Source of the DNA: Alphaproteobacteria bacterium
GTDB taxonomy: Bacteria > Pseudomonadota > Alphaproteobacteria > UBA7887
Direction of reading: 5' to 3'
Length of the DNA: 9,154 nt
Assembly: GCA_028289725.1 (NCBI GenBank)
Contig: JANQOH010000423.1
Location: 1-9,154 of the forward strand
In this document: positions 1-5,784 of the stretch, in pieces
Numbering within the stretch: position 1 is the stretch's first letter
Layout: each line of letters starts with the position of its first letter
Program-made: the position numbers and the translations under genes
The notes under the pieces: generated by a model
The model's input: the letters and a program-made list of their open reading frames with translations, nothing else
What the model was told of the DNA's origin: nothing
Databases searched by the model: none

Positions 1-1
1 C

Positions 2-283
2 GATTGGTCGGAGTCACTGATTGACGGCGAGACGATTGCCAAAAACGTCTGGCGGGCGGACCCAGTCGGCCATTTGACCGTCACCGGCCGGCACACCGAG
101 ACTGTGAGCCATGTGACGATTTCGGGCGGCATCGCGCGCTGGCAGCATGTGCTCACTAACGAGATTTCGACCAGCGCCGGACGCACGCTGAGCGCGGACT
201 ATTATCTCAATACGGTGAAGCACGAGGCGGCGGAAACGACTGCGACCGAGTCTCCGAAACTCACCAAGCGGTCGGCGGCGTGA
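2..283 (+). CDS. Fiber-tail adaptor-like phage protein (3' part)
   Basis: The reading frame is open from the first bases of the window to a TGA at 281-283, so only the C-terminal ~93 residues are visible and the true start lies upstream. The visible part reads DWSESLIDGETIAKN, then a beta-rich stretch ending in ISTSAGRTLSADYYL. The 'W-dozen residues-I' opening and the closing 'ItTsaGRT' signature match the small Ig-like proteins annotated in HK97-like prophages as phage fiber-tail adaptor proteins. The gene at 576-875 carries the same signature, so the two look like paralogues. The stop overlaps the next start as GTGA, implying coupled translation. The family name is from memory of the pattern; the role in joining fibers to the tail is annotation-level knowledge, not demonstrated here. 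Internal GTG or ATG codons could be mistaken for the start, but the open frame upstream argues for a longer protein. Confidence 0.6.
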   Translation, partial: DWSESLIDGETIAKNVWRADPVGHLTVTGRHTETVSHVTISGGIARWQHVLTNEISTSAGRTLSADYYLNTVKHEAAETTATESPKLTKRSAA

Positions 284-576
284 CCAGTCTCAGGCTGCCC
301 GCGTCACCGCTGCCTGGGTTTGACATCACCCATGACGGTGCGTGGCGAACGGGCACCGATGGCGCGGTGATCGTGACCGTTCCGGAATCCGGTGACTCAA
401 AAATGTTCAAGCGCAACGGTATCTGCATGCCCATGGGCGCGGCGAAACCCGGCGCCGGTGCGCCGGAAGAGCGCAGCCAGTGGCTGGTCACCGAACTTGC
501 GGGCATCCGATGCTATGTTAAGGCGGTCGGCGCGCGGACCCACATCATCATGACCAAGGATGATTTGTACCCCTGA
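280..576 (+). CDS. Small phage-module protein of unknown function
   Basis: A 98-residue protein starting at GTG 280, whose start overlaps the previous stop (GTGA), and ending in a TGA that shares a base with the next ATG (TGATG). This tight packing and its place between two fiber-tail adaptor-like genes support a real gene. I do not recognise the family. It shows a hydrophilic start (MTSLRLPASPLPGFDI), a Gly/Ala/Pro-rich middle (MGAAKPGAGAPEE) and a more ordered C-terminal half with WLVTELAGIRCYVKAV. There is no signal peptide, membrane segment or obvious catalytic motif. By position it is probably a minor virion or assembly protein, which is inference only. Confidence 0.7.
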   Translation: MTSLRLPASPLPGFDITHDGAWRTGTDGAVIVTVPESGDSKMFKRNGICMPMGAAKPGAGAPEERSQWLVTELAGIRCYVKAVGARTHIIMTKDDLYP

Positions 577-875
577 TGGCGACGCTGTTGATCGATCCGG
601 ACGAGACGCTTGATTACACGATGAATTGGGCGACGTGGCTTGCCGAAACCGGCTCGCCCGAGGACACGATTTCGACCTCGAGCTGGGCGGTGAGCGCGTC
701 GACGGGCAGCCCGTCGCAGCCCGTGCTGAGCGGCGCGACCAATACGGTGAGCACCGCGACCGTATTCGTCGCCGGCTGTCAACTCGGCGCGCTTTATCAA
801 TTGACCAATCGGATTACCACCGGCGCCGGCCGGACGGCGGAACGTTCCCTAACCCTGCGGTGCGAACAAAGATGA
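576..875 (+). CDS. Phage fiber-tail adaptor-like protein
   Basis: A 99-residue protein with ATG at 576 (TGATG junction) and a stop at 873-875 overlapping the connector start (ATGA). It begins LLIDPDETLDYTMNWATWL, continues with alternating polar/hydrophobic beta-strand-like segments rich in Ser and Thr, and ends NRITTGAGRTAERSLTLRC. The 'DxLDYxxxWxxWL...D.I' opening and 'RITTaaGRTxxRSL.lR' ending are typical of the fiber-tail adaptor proteins next to head-tail connector genes in HK97-like prophages. Its length is normal for that family. The gene just upstream of 283 shares the GRT ending and is probably a diverged duplicate. Function is inferred from family naming and position. Confidence 0.75.
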   Translation: MATLLIDPDETLDYTMNWATWLAETGSPEDTISTSSWAVSASTGSPSQPVLSGATNTVSTATVFVAGCQLGALYQLTNRITTGAGRTAERSLTLRCEQR

Positions 876-1525
876 GCCTGACACTCGTGACACCGCCGAC
901 CGACTTGCCGGTCTCGCTCGCCATGGTCAAGGATCATCTGCGGCTGAACGACGGCGACGCCGCCGACGAGGCGCTGGTCATGGGTCTGGTGCGCGCGGCG
1001 ACGGAGACGGTGGAAGCCTATACCGGACGCGCGCTGATCACGCGGACTTTGCGGCTCAGCCTGGATGCCGCGCCGGCGGGCCGGTTCGAGCCCAGCTTTC
1101 GGATTGGCGTCAGGCTCGGGCCGCTCGAACGCGCGATCGAACTGCCGATGCCGCCATTGATCGGTGTCACCTCGATCGTGACCTATGACGACGCGGATAC
1201 CGCGACCACCTTCGCGGCGAGCAATTACCTTGTCGATACGGCGCGGGAACCCGGCAGGGTGGCGTTGCGCAACGGGGCGATGTGGCCGGCGGGCGCCGAC
1301 CGCGCGGCGAACGCGATCGAGATCACCTATACCGCGGGCTATGGCGCGGGCATGGCCGACGTGCCCGAACCGATCCGCCAGGCGATCCTCGCGCATATCG
1401 CGCAGCTTTACGAATATCGCGGCGACGAAATGGCGGACGATGCCAGCGCGCAAAAACAAATGCCGATCGCCGCGCGCGCCCTGCTCGGCCCGTTCCGGGT
1501 GGCGCGAGTGAGGGCGCTCAATTGA
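872..1525 (+). CDS. Head-tail connector protein, phiE125 gp8 family
   Basis: A 217-residue connector that would sit at the portal end of the filled head, joining portal to tail. The start is ATG 872 in an ATGA overlap; a longer open frame runs upstream to 626 but only shadows the previous gene. The N-terminus MSLTLVTPPTDLPVSL, then MVKDHLRL, DEALVMGLVRAATETVEAYTGRALI at about 33-57, is the classic start of the phiE125 gp8/gp6-like connector family: an acidic stretch, then an amphipathic helix and the YTGR(A/Q) motif. The middle ('PLERAIELPMPPL', 'V.Y.D') and the C-terminal helical part with LPV-like 'MADVPEPIRQAILAHIAQLYEYR' at 161-183 also fit. The length is usual for the alphaproteobacterial version, which includes the gene-transfer-agent g6-like proteins. 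It ends in a TTGA overlap with the head-tail adaptor. Confidence 0.92.
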   Translation: MSLTLVTPPTDLPVSLAMVKDHLRLNDGDAADEALVMGLVRAATETVEAYTGRALITRTLRLSLDAAPAGRFEPSFRIGVRLGPLERAIELPMPPLIGVTSIVTYDDADTATTFAASNYLVDTAREPGRVALRNGAMWPAGADRAANAIEITYTAGYGAGMADVPEPIRQAILAHIAQLYEYRGDEMADDASAQKQMPIAARALLGPFRVARVRALN

Positions 1526-1863
1526 GCCACGCACGAGTCGGTGCGCTGCGCCACCGCGTGACCATCGAAGCCGAGAACGCCGCGCCCGACGGCGCCGGCG
1601 GCCTGACCGACCCCTGGGCCAACCCAACCGAAGTCGCCACCGTGTGGGCCGAGATCACCCCGCTCTCGGGCGACGAACGCCTTCGCGCGATGCGCCTCGA
1701 AGACCGCGTCAGCCACCGCATCCGGATGAGGTATCGCGCCGATGTGACGCCCGCGCACAGGCTGCGGCTCGGCACGAGGGTGTTCAACATGCGCGCCGTG
1801 ACAAACGACGGCGAACGGGATCGCTGGCTGACGATCTTGGCAGAGGAGGGGGTGGGGGTATGA
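1522..1863 (+). CDS. Phage head-tail adaptor (head closure) protein
   Basis: A 113-residue protein of the phage head-tail adaptor family (SPP1 gp16 / RcGTA g7 type), which closes the head channel below the connector ring. I chose TTG 1522 because it overlaps the connector stop as TTGA, and because the typical family opening 'GALRHRVTIE' follows seven residues later; the open frame upstream is shadow. Further family signs are VWAEITPLSGDER at 40-52, the SHRIRMRYRADVTPAHRLRLG stretch across the middle, and F-N-M-R-A-V-x-N followed by WLTILAEE near the end, which corresponds to the usual 'i.sv.d.d.r.r.l.l.c.e'. The C-terminus ends GVGV, overlapping an ATG at 1860 that is now followed by only six codons. 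Codon use here is C-ending, unlike the G-ending codons after the insertion. Confidence 0.9.
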   Translation: MSHARVGALRHRVTIEAENAAPDGAGGLTDPWANPTEVATVWAEITPLSGDERLRAMRLEDRVSHRIRMRYRADVTPAHRLRLGTRVFNMRAVTNDGERDRWLTILAEEGVGV

Positions 1864-1880
1864 GTACGATCTACTCGTAA
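1860..1880 (+). pseudogene. Six-codon ORF at the insertion edge, possible relic start
   Basis: An ATG at 1860 overlaps the head-tail adaptor stop (ATGA), exactly like other junctions in this operon, but the frame reads MSTIYS and stops at 1878-1880. In an intact module this position would be the start of the next virion gene. The AT-rich segment begins at about the same place, so the simplest reading is that the insertion cut off the original gene start. DUF3168 proteins often begin with Met-Ser/Thr followed by a short helix, so it may have been the DUF3168 start. This is inference from junction geometry; a chance ATGA is possible. Confidence 0.3.
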
Positions 1881-1914
1881 AAGTAGAAGAAAATTTGTTC
1901 AATGCGCCTAAATC

Positions 1915-1943
1915 GTGACATTGCTCATGGCTCCGTTTAGCAT
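1915..1943 (+). promoter_or_regulatory. Candidate sigma70-type promoter for the cargo gene
   Basis: GTGACA at 1915-1920 matches five of six bases of TTGACA. A 17-base spacer separates it from TAGCAT at 1938-1943, which matches four of six bases of TATAAT. Transcription would begin near 1950, leaving a leader of about 35 bases with a Shine-Dalgarno GGAG before ATG 1987. It lies in AT-rich non-coding DNA just ahead of a gene not coupled to its upstream neighbour, as expected for an independently expressed moron. A -10 with two mismatches occurs often by chance. Confidence 0.3.
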
Positions 1944-1986
1944 CCCAGCGTCAGTTGAACTTAGTAGATTTCTGGAGAGACCGGAG

Positions 1987-3102
1987 ATGAGGTCGCGAAT
2001 ACTTGGGCTTGCTTTAATGTTGGTTGCCGCTGTGGTGGTCGCAAATGTGCCGTCAGCTGCTGCTTCGGACCAGCCGACACCAACAGTGGAAGATCTGCCT
2101 GACGATTTTGTCCCCGCGGCCTGTGTTGGAAACTGTGATACGGCGGAAGTCACACTCCTGAAAGACGCGGCTCGTGAGTATGGTCTTCAGGAGAGCCGGT
2201 ATTTTTATGGTGATTTTAGCATCGTCAGCGGCGCCACACTTTCTTTCGGAGGCGAGATTGTCCGGTTTTGGGGACTTAACGCGCCCGATATGGATGATTG
2301 GCCCGACGGCCCATGGGCGCGGTACCTGTTAGAAATGGAAACGGCTGTCGGAAGCTTAGAGTGTGTTGAGGTCGGCCGAGAACCCAACGGTCAATATGTG
2401 GTGGCATGCGCGAACGAGAAAGGATTTCTCCCAATCATTGGCGTGGGCGTCGGTTTTCTAACGATGGATCCCGACGATACTCGTTTTACCGGTCCTATAA
2501 TTGATAAGCTAAGTTTCGTTTACACTTTTGCAAAGCTGCGGGAGGCCGAAAACGCAGCTCTTCTGGCGATGACTGGCCTCGCCAGAGGTGAGAAGCCACA
2601 GCCGGCGGAAATTTGCGATGACAAAAGTGCGTTTTCTGCCGATCGAAACATTAATTTCCTGAAACGTGAGTTGGCGGATCTTGGGTTTGAAACTCGGAGA
2701 TCGTTCGCTGGGACCGCGCGCGCGGTTGATGGAAAAACTCTTGTTGTCAGTGGAGAGGTTGTTCGGTTGTGGGGGATTTCTGCACCGCGAGCAGATCTTA
2801 TCCCGTGGGGACCGCGCGCGCGACAAGCGTTGCAAAACGACATCGGAACAGGACAGATAAGGTGCCTGCAATTCTCGGTTGATAGCGATGGTATCCCAGT
2901 GGCGGTTTGCGCCAACGATGAACACTTCGTCCCGTGTGAAGCATTACGGCAAGGTTCGGTCGTCATGAGACGCGAGCATGTCGAGGCAGACATTGAGTTT
3001 GGGTATACTGTTTTAAAGTTTGCGGCGTTCGGAGTGAATGAAAAGCAGGCCGAATGGGGCAATCGAGGCATATGGTTGCAATGGCAACTTAATTCTCCGT
3101 AA
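1987..3102 (+). CDS. Exported protein with two degenerate thermonuclease-like repeats
   Basis: A 371-residue predicted exported protein. I chose ATG 1987 over an upstream ATC- or ATG-type start because it has GGAG at 1974-1977 with good spacing and begins a clear signal peptide: MRSR, then ILGLALMLVAAVVVANV, then a PSAAA cleavage region near residue 26. The mature part has two similar halves, about 71-200 and 238-366. Each holds the thermonuclease (SNase-like) core pattern: a small strand ('SIVSGATLSF', 'AVDGKTLVV'), then 'VRFWGLNAPD' or 'VRLWGISAPR', a 'GPWAR'/'GPRAR' helix, 'C...v...G..vvaCAN', and in the second half a closing 'RGIWLQW'. The Arg equivalent to SNase Arg35 is kept (R93, R260), but the metal-ligand Asp, the APE glutamate and the second catalytic Arg are replaced, so nuclease activity is unlikely. 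Paired cysteines recur in both halves and may form disulfides. Its AT-rich codon use differs from its neighbours, suggesting separate acquisition. Role unknown. Confidence 0.75.
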   Translation: MRSRILGLALMLVAAVVVANVPSAAASDQPTPTVEDLPDDFVPAACVGNCDTAEVTLLKDAAREYGLQESRYFYGDFSIVSGATLSFGGEIVRFWGLNAPDMDDWPDGPWARYLLEMETAVGSLECVEVGREPNGQYVVACANEKGFLPIIGVGVGFLTMDPDDTRFTGPIIDKLSFVYTFAKLREAENAALLAMTGLARGEKPQPAEICDDKSAFSADRNINFLKRELADLGFETRRSFAGTARAVDGKTLVVSGEVVRLWGISAPRADLIPWGPRARQALQNDIGTGQIRCLQFSVDSDGIPVAVCANDEHFVPCEALRQGSVVMRREHVEADIEFGYTVLKFAAFGVNEKQAEWGNRGIWLQWQLNSP

Positions 3103-3215
3103 CAATTTCTCGAACGCATTTTTCTCTCGGCGAAGTGCTTCAACAGATGACGCGGTGCTCGCCATCGATTTGAGTGCGCGAGAAGCATCGCAGCGACTTT
3201 TGGTGGGAATTTCAA

Positions 3216-3623
3216 ATGACAGCTGACGCGCAATCGGGGGTGCAGGCGGCCGTGTATGGGGCTTTGGTGGCGGATGTGGGGGTGAGCGCGTTTGTGGGCG
3301 CGCGGGTGTATGACCATGTGCCGGCGGATGTCGTGTTTCCGTATGTGGTGATTGGGGAAACCGAGGCCGCGCCGTTCGATGACAAGACCAAGAGCGGGAT
3401 GCTGCAGGAATTCGGTGTGCATACGTGGTCGCGGGCGCGGGGGGCGACCGAAGCCAAGGATATAATGGCGGCGGTTTCGGCGGCGCTGCATCGGGTGGGG
3501 CTGAGCGTGGCAGGGCATGAGCTTGCGTGGATCCGCTTTACGGAATCTGAACTCAAGCTTGAGGACGATGGCCTGACGCGGCACGGTATGCAGACCTTCG
3601 AGGTCGCAACGCAGGCGGCCTGA
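3216..3623 (+). CDS. DUF3168 tail-terminator-like phage protein
   Basis: A 135-residue member of DUF3168, the family containing tail-terminator proteins (HK97/lambda gpU-like, RcGTA g8) that cap the tail tube at the head-proximal end. I chose ATG 3216 because MTADAQSGVQAAVYGALVAD is the standard opening: a helix pairing with 'x-A-L/V-x-x-x-L', followed by 'V...ARVYDHVP' and 'FPYVVIGE'. Further family signs are the 'T.S...' strand and HTWSRARGATEAKDIMAAVSAALH. It ends with 'DGLTRHGMQTFEV', typical of the last strand. GGTGGGA at 3201-3207 may serve as the ribosome site. Valine is almost always GTG here, in contrast to GTC in the head-tail adaptor. The next gene begins 25 bases on without overlap, so this is the last recognised virion gene in the window. 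Confidence 0.9.
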   Translation: MTADAQSGVQAAVYGALVADVGVSAFVGARVYDHVPADVVFPYVVIGETEAAPFDDKTKSGMLQEFGVHTWSRARGATEAKDIMAAVSAALHRVGLSVAGHELAWIRFTESELKLEDDGLTRHGMQTFEVATQAA

Positions 3624-3648
3624 CGGCGGCTAAGACTCCTTAAAATCA

Positions 3649-4296
3649 GTGACGGATTATTGGCATGTGCCGCCTTTGTGGCGCGGCGAGACGTGTTTCA
3701 TTGTCGCGGGCGGGCCGAGCTTGCGCGACGTTGAGTGCGGCGTGCTCGAAGGGCGGAGGGTGATTGCGATCAACGATGCGTACCGGCTGTGTCCGTTCGC
3801 CGGGATTCTCTATTTCTGCGATACCAAATGGTATCGGTGGCATGCGAACGATCCGGAGTTTCGAGACGTTGCCGGGACCAAGGTGCGGCTCGCGCCTTTG
3901 GCGGCGGAGCCGGATTTGCCGGAACCGATCAAGATCCTGCGCAATGACGACCGGCACGGCAGTCCCGGCGGGCTGTGCGAGGAACCTGACGGGCTGCGCA
4001 CCGGGCGCAACAGCGGCTATCAGTGCATCAATCTGGCGGTGCATTTGGGGTGCAAGCGGATCGTGCTGCTCGGCTACGACATGAAGATGGCGGCGGACGG
4101 CGCGAGCCATTGGTTCGGCGACCATCCGGTGCCAACGCGCGCGAATACCTATCGTGAGGCGATGCTGCCGCATTTCGCGTCACTCGTAGACCCGCTAAAG
4201 GCGCGCGGGGTCGAAGTGATCAATGCCACGAGGGGGAGCGCGATTGACTGTTTCCCCGCCGCCGACCTCGCCGATCTGCTGGAGCCGGCTGCCTGA
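3649..4296 (+). CDS. DUF115/MptE-like protein, probable sugar-related transferase
   Basis: A 215-residue protein starting at GTG 3649, the only usable start after an in-frame TAA at 3631. It opens WHVPPLWRGETCFIVAGGPS, a hallmark of phage-encoded proteins related to the DUF115 / 6-hydroxymethylpterin pyrophosphokinase MptE-like fold (some databases use 'norphogenetic protein'). Motifs are GGPSL at 21-25, AINDA at 40-44, TGRNSGYQCINLAVHLG at 118-134, LLGYDM at 140-145 and WFGDHP at 155-160. In this superfamily the GGPSL loop and the 'GxDM' region bind a nucleotide or nucleotide-sugar, and relatives act in sialic-acid-like glycan assembly (for example the glycosylation of flagellin). Substrate and reaction are not readable here. 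It opens the sugar cassette; the next gene overlaps its 3' end. Confidence is high for the family and low for any specific activity. Confidence 0.85.
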   Translation: MTDYWHVPPLWRGETCFIVAGGPSLRDVECGVLEGRRVIAINDAYRLCPFAGILYFCDTKWYRWHANDPEFRDVAGTKVRLAPLAAEPDLPEPIKILRNDDRHGSPGGLCEEPDGLRTGRNSGYQCINLAVHLGCKRIVLLGYDMKMAADGASHWFGDHPVPTRANTYREAMLPHFASLVDPLKARGVEVINATRGSAIDCFPAADLADLLEPAA

Positions 4297-5125
4297 TCGC
4301 TTCGCGGACGGTCGCCACGAGGCGATAGAGCGAGGTTTCGCGAAGGCGGGATACACAGTGCGCCGCGCGATGCCGGATGCGGTCAGCCCCAGCGACGTGC
4401 TGGTGAGCTGGAACGCTTACGGCAATAACGAGGCGGTCGGCAGCGCGGTCGGCCGGCATGTCGTCGCCGAGGAAGCCTATATTCGTGAAATCGGCGGCGA
4501 GCGCTATTTCGCGCTTGGCCTCAATGGGCATAACGGGTGCGGGGTGCATCCGATCGACGGTTCGGAACGCTGGGAGCATTGGAAAATTCCAATTGCGCCC
4601 TGGCGAAAGACTGGGGCGCACATCCTGGTCTGTGGTCAGCGTGGCTTCGGCTACAACGCAATGGCGATGCCGGACGACTGGCCGGATCGAGTGTTGACTG
4701 AGATCCGCGCGCGCACCGATCGTCCCGTGTGGTTCCGGCCGCACCCGAAGCGGCGGCGGCGCCTGCCGAGCGCGGGCTATGACCGAATTTTGGATTTCAG
4801 AGAGCCGTTAGCCAGGCACCTAAAGGACTGCTGGGCAGTTGTGGTGTGGACCAGCAATGTGGCGACCGAAGCGCTGCTCGCCGGAGTCCCGGTCTTCTTC
4901 TGTGGGCCGAATATCGTGACGCATTGTGCGGCGGAGCAGGGGCTCGAGGGTCTCGAGCGCCCGGCCTATCCGGATCGGCTGCTGGCGTTCACGCGGCTCG
5001 CCTGGTCGCAATATTCCTTGAGCGAGATCGAGAGCGGATGGGCGATCAAAACCGTGTTGCGCTCACCGCGATCGAGAAGCGGGTCCATAGCCAAAACGGC
5101 GAGGACGGAATCCTCGAGTATCTGA
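4244..5125 (+). CDS. GT-B-like glycosyltransferase-type protein, paralogue 1
   Basis: About 293 residues from TTG 4244, preceded by the strong purine run AGGGGGAG at 4231-4238. ATG 4223 is possible, and similarity to the two later paralogues begins only near CTG 4289. The C-terminal half has the pattern shared by all three paralogues: RPVWFRPHPK at 160-169, then 'HLKDCWAVVVWTSNVATEAL' and AGVPVFFCGP at about 192-222. The 'SN..tEAL.aGvPV' segment resembles the donor-site region of GT-B capsule-type glycosyltransferases. The N-terminal half includes LPDRFADGRHEAIERGFAKAGY. After 'QYSLSEIESGW', where its paralogues end within about 12 residues, this one runs on about 28 residues to a stop at 5123, overlapping the methyltransferase-like gene by 88 bases. 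That tail looks like read-through of shadow sequence. Donor and acceptor are unknown; it could also be a non-catalytic relative. Confidence 0.75.
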   Translation: MTVSPPPTSPICWSRLPDRFADGRHEAIERGFAKAGYTVRRAMPDAVSPSDVLVSWNAYGNNEAVGSAVGRHVVAEEAYIREIGGERYFALGLNGHNGCGVHPIDGSERWEHWKIPIAPWRKTGAHILVCGQRGFGYNAMAMPDDWPDRVLTEIRARTDRPVWFRPHPKRRRRLPSAGYDRILDFREPLARHLKDCWAVVVWTSNVATEALLAGVPVFFCGPNIVTHCAAEQGLEGLERPAYPDRLLAFTRLAWSQYSLSEIESGWAIKTVLRSPRSRSGSIAKTARTESSSI

Positions 5126-5784
5126 TCGGGGCTTTGCACGACTGCGAACGGCGCTATCTGGAGATCGGCTGCGGATCCGGCAAGCGCAACAATTGTACGT
5201 GGCTCGCGAAGCAGGGTTGGTTCGGTTTGGCGATCGACCGCAAGGTGAAGCGGCTGAAAGCGTTTCGAGACTTTTGCGCGGTCGAGGGGCTGCACAATGT
5301 GCAGATCCTCGCCATGCCGGCTGAGCGCAAATCGGCGATCGCGTTCGCCGAGGCGATGCCGGACCCCGACGTGTTTTCGATCGATATCGATTCGATCGAC
5401 TGGCATGTGGCGAAGTCGATGACGGACGTGGGCTTCCGACCCAAAATCGCCGTCTGCGAATATAACGCGGCGTTCGGCGACCGGCCGGTGACGGTGGCGT
5501 ACGGCTATCCGTTCGACCGGCCGCGTGGCTTGAAGCACATCTATTTCGGCGCGTCGGTGGCGGCGTGGCGGCGGTTGTGGGAGCCGCTCGGCTATCGCTT
5601 CGTGACGGTCGAGAGCAGCGGCATCAATTGCTTCTTCGTCCGCGCGGACGCGGTGGATTTGGTGGCGGTCGACCGTGTCGCGTGGCTGCCCTGGTCCGAG
5701 TGCGCCGGCCTCACCGCGGCAACGGGCCTGGCCGCTGAGGCGCGCTGGGCGCTGGTCAAATACATGGCGTTGCAGACTGTCTAA
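5038..5784 (+). CDS. SAM-methyltransferase-like protein
   Basis: A 248-residue protein from ATG 5038; no other ATG, GTG or TTG lies between there and the conserved opening, so the start is well supported although it overlaps the previous gene by 88 bases out of frame. The order is HSQNGEDGILEYLIGAL at 17-33, RRYLEIGCGSGKRNNC at 38-53 (a Rossmann motif I like SAM-methyltransferases), 'GWFGLAIDRKVKRLK' at 60-74, and DVFSIDIDSIDWHV at 111-124, a post-II acidic strand. 'SQ.GEDGIL' followed by 'E.GcG' is a pattern of FkbM-type and related methyltransferase-like proteins common in polysaccharide loci. The C-terminal part (KHIYFGASVAAWRRLWEPLG, SSGINCFFVR) recurs in these relatives. It sits between two related transferase genes, suggesting it methylates a sugar or an intermediate they handle; that role is inference. 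Confidence 0.8.
   Translation: MGDQNRVALTAIEKRVHSQNGEDGILEYLIGALHDCERRYLEIGCGSGKRNNCTWLAKQGWFGLAIDRKVKRLKAFRDFCAVEGLHNVQILAMPAERKSAIAFAEAMPDPDVFSIDIDSIDWHVAKSMTDVGFRPKIAVCEYNAAFGDRPVTVAYGYPFDRPRGLKHIYFGASVAAWRRLWEPLGYRFVTVESSGINCFFVRADAVDLVAVDRVAWLPWSECAGLTAATGLAAEARWALVKYMALQTV

Larger units (their letters stand above)
1864..3215 (+). other. AT-richer inserted segment carrying one cargo gene
   Basis: Between the head-tail adaptor and DUF3168 genes the sequence is visibly richer in A and T, with codons such as GTT, GAT, TTT, AAA and GGA that are uncommon on either side. It breaks the run of overlapping virion genes: 123 non-coding bases precede the cargo gene and 113 follow it. No transposase, integrase fragment or convincing target-site duplication is visible. 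A 5-bp inverted repeat (CTACT at 1871-1875, AGTAG at 1882-1886) lies near the left edge but is too short to interpret. The layout matches a phage moron: a self-contained gene with its own expression signals inserted between virion genes. The exact edges are uncertain by some tens of bases. Confidence 0.6.

Noticed and set aside
626..871. Upstream extension of the connector gene
   Set aside because: The extension is the out-of-frame shadow of the fiber-tail adaptor gene; the family's usual N-terminus begins at ATG 872.
797..1627. Minus-strand open frame of 276 codons
   Set aside because: It is antisense to the connector gene, extremely Arg-rich, and has no plausible start context.
1871..1886. 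Inverted repeat CTACT / AGTAG as a transposon end
   Set aside because: It is too short, has no partner at the right edge, and no transposase gene is present.
3075..3088. Possible terminator hairpin (GTTGC / GCAAC)
   Set aside because: The stem is five bases, lies inside the 3' coding end, and the following T run is broken.
1864..3215. Target-site duplication at the edges of the insertion
   Set aside because: I compared the two edges by eye and found only loose AAATTT-type similarity, not a convincing direct repeat.
2520..3584. Minus-strand open frame of 354 codons spanning the insertion and DUF3168
   Set aside because: It crosses two well-supported plus-strand genes and a non-coding gap, has shadow-like composition and no family pattern.
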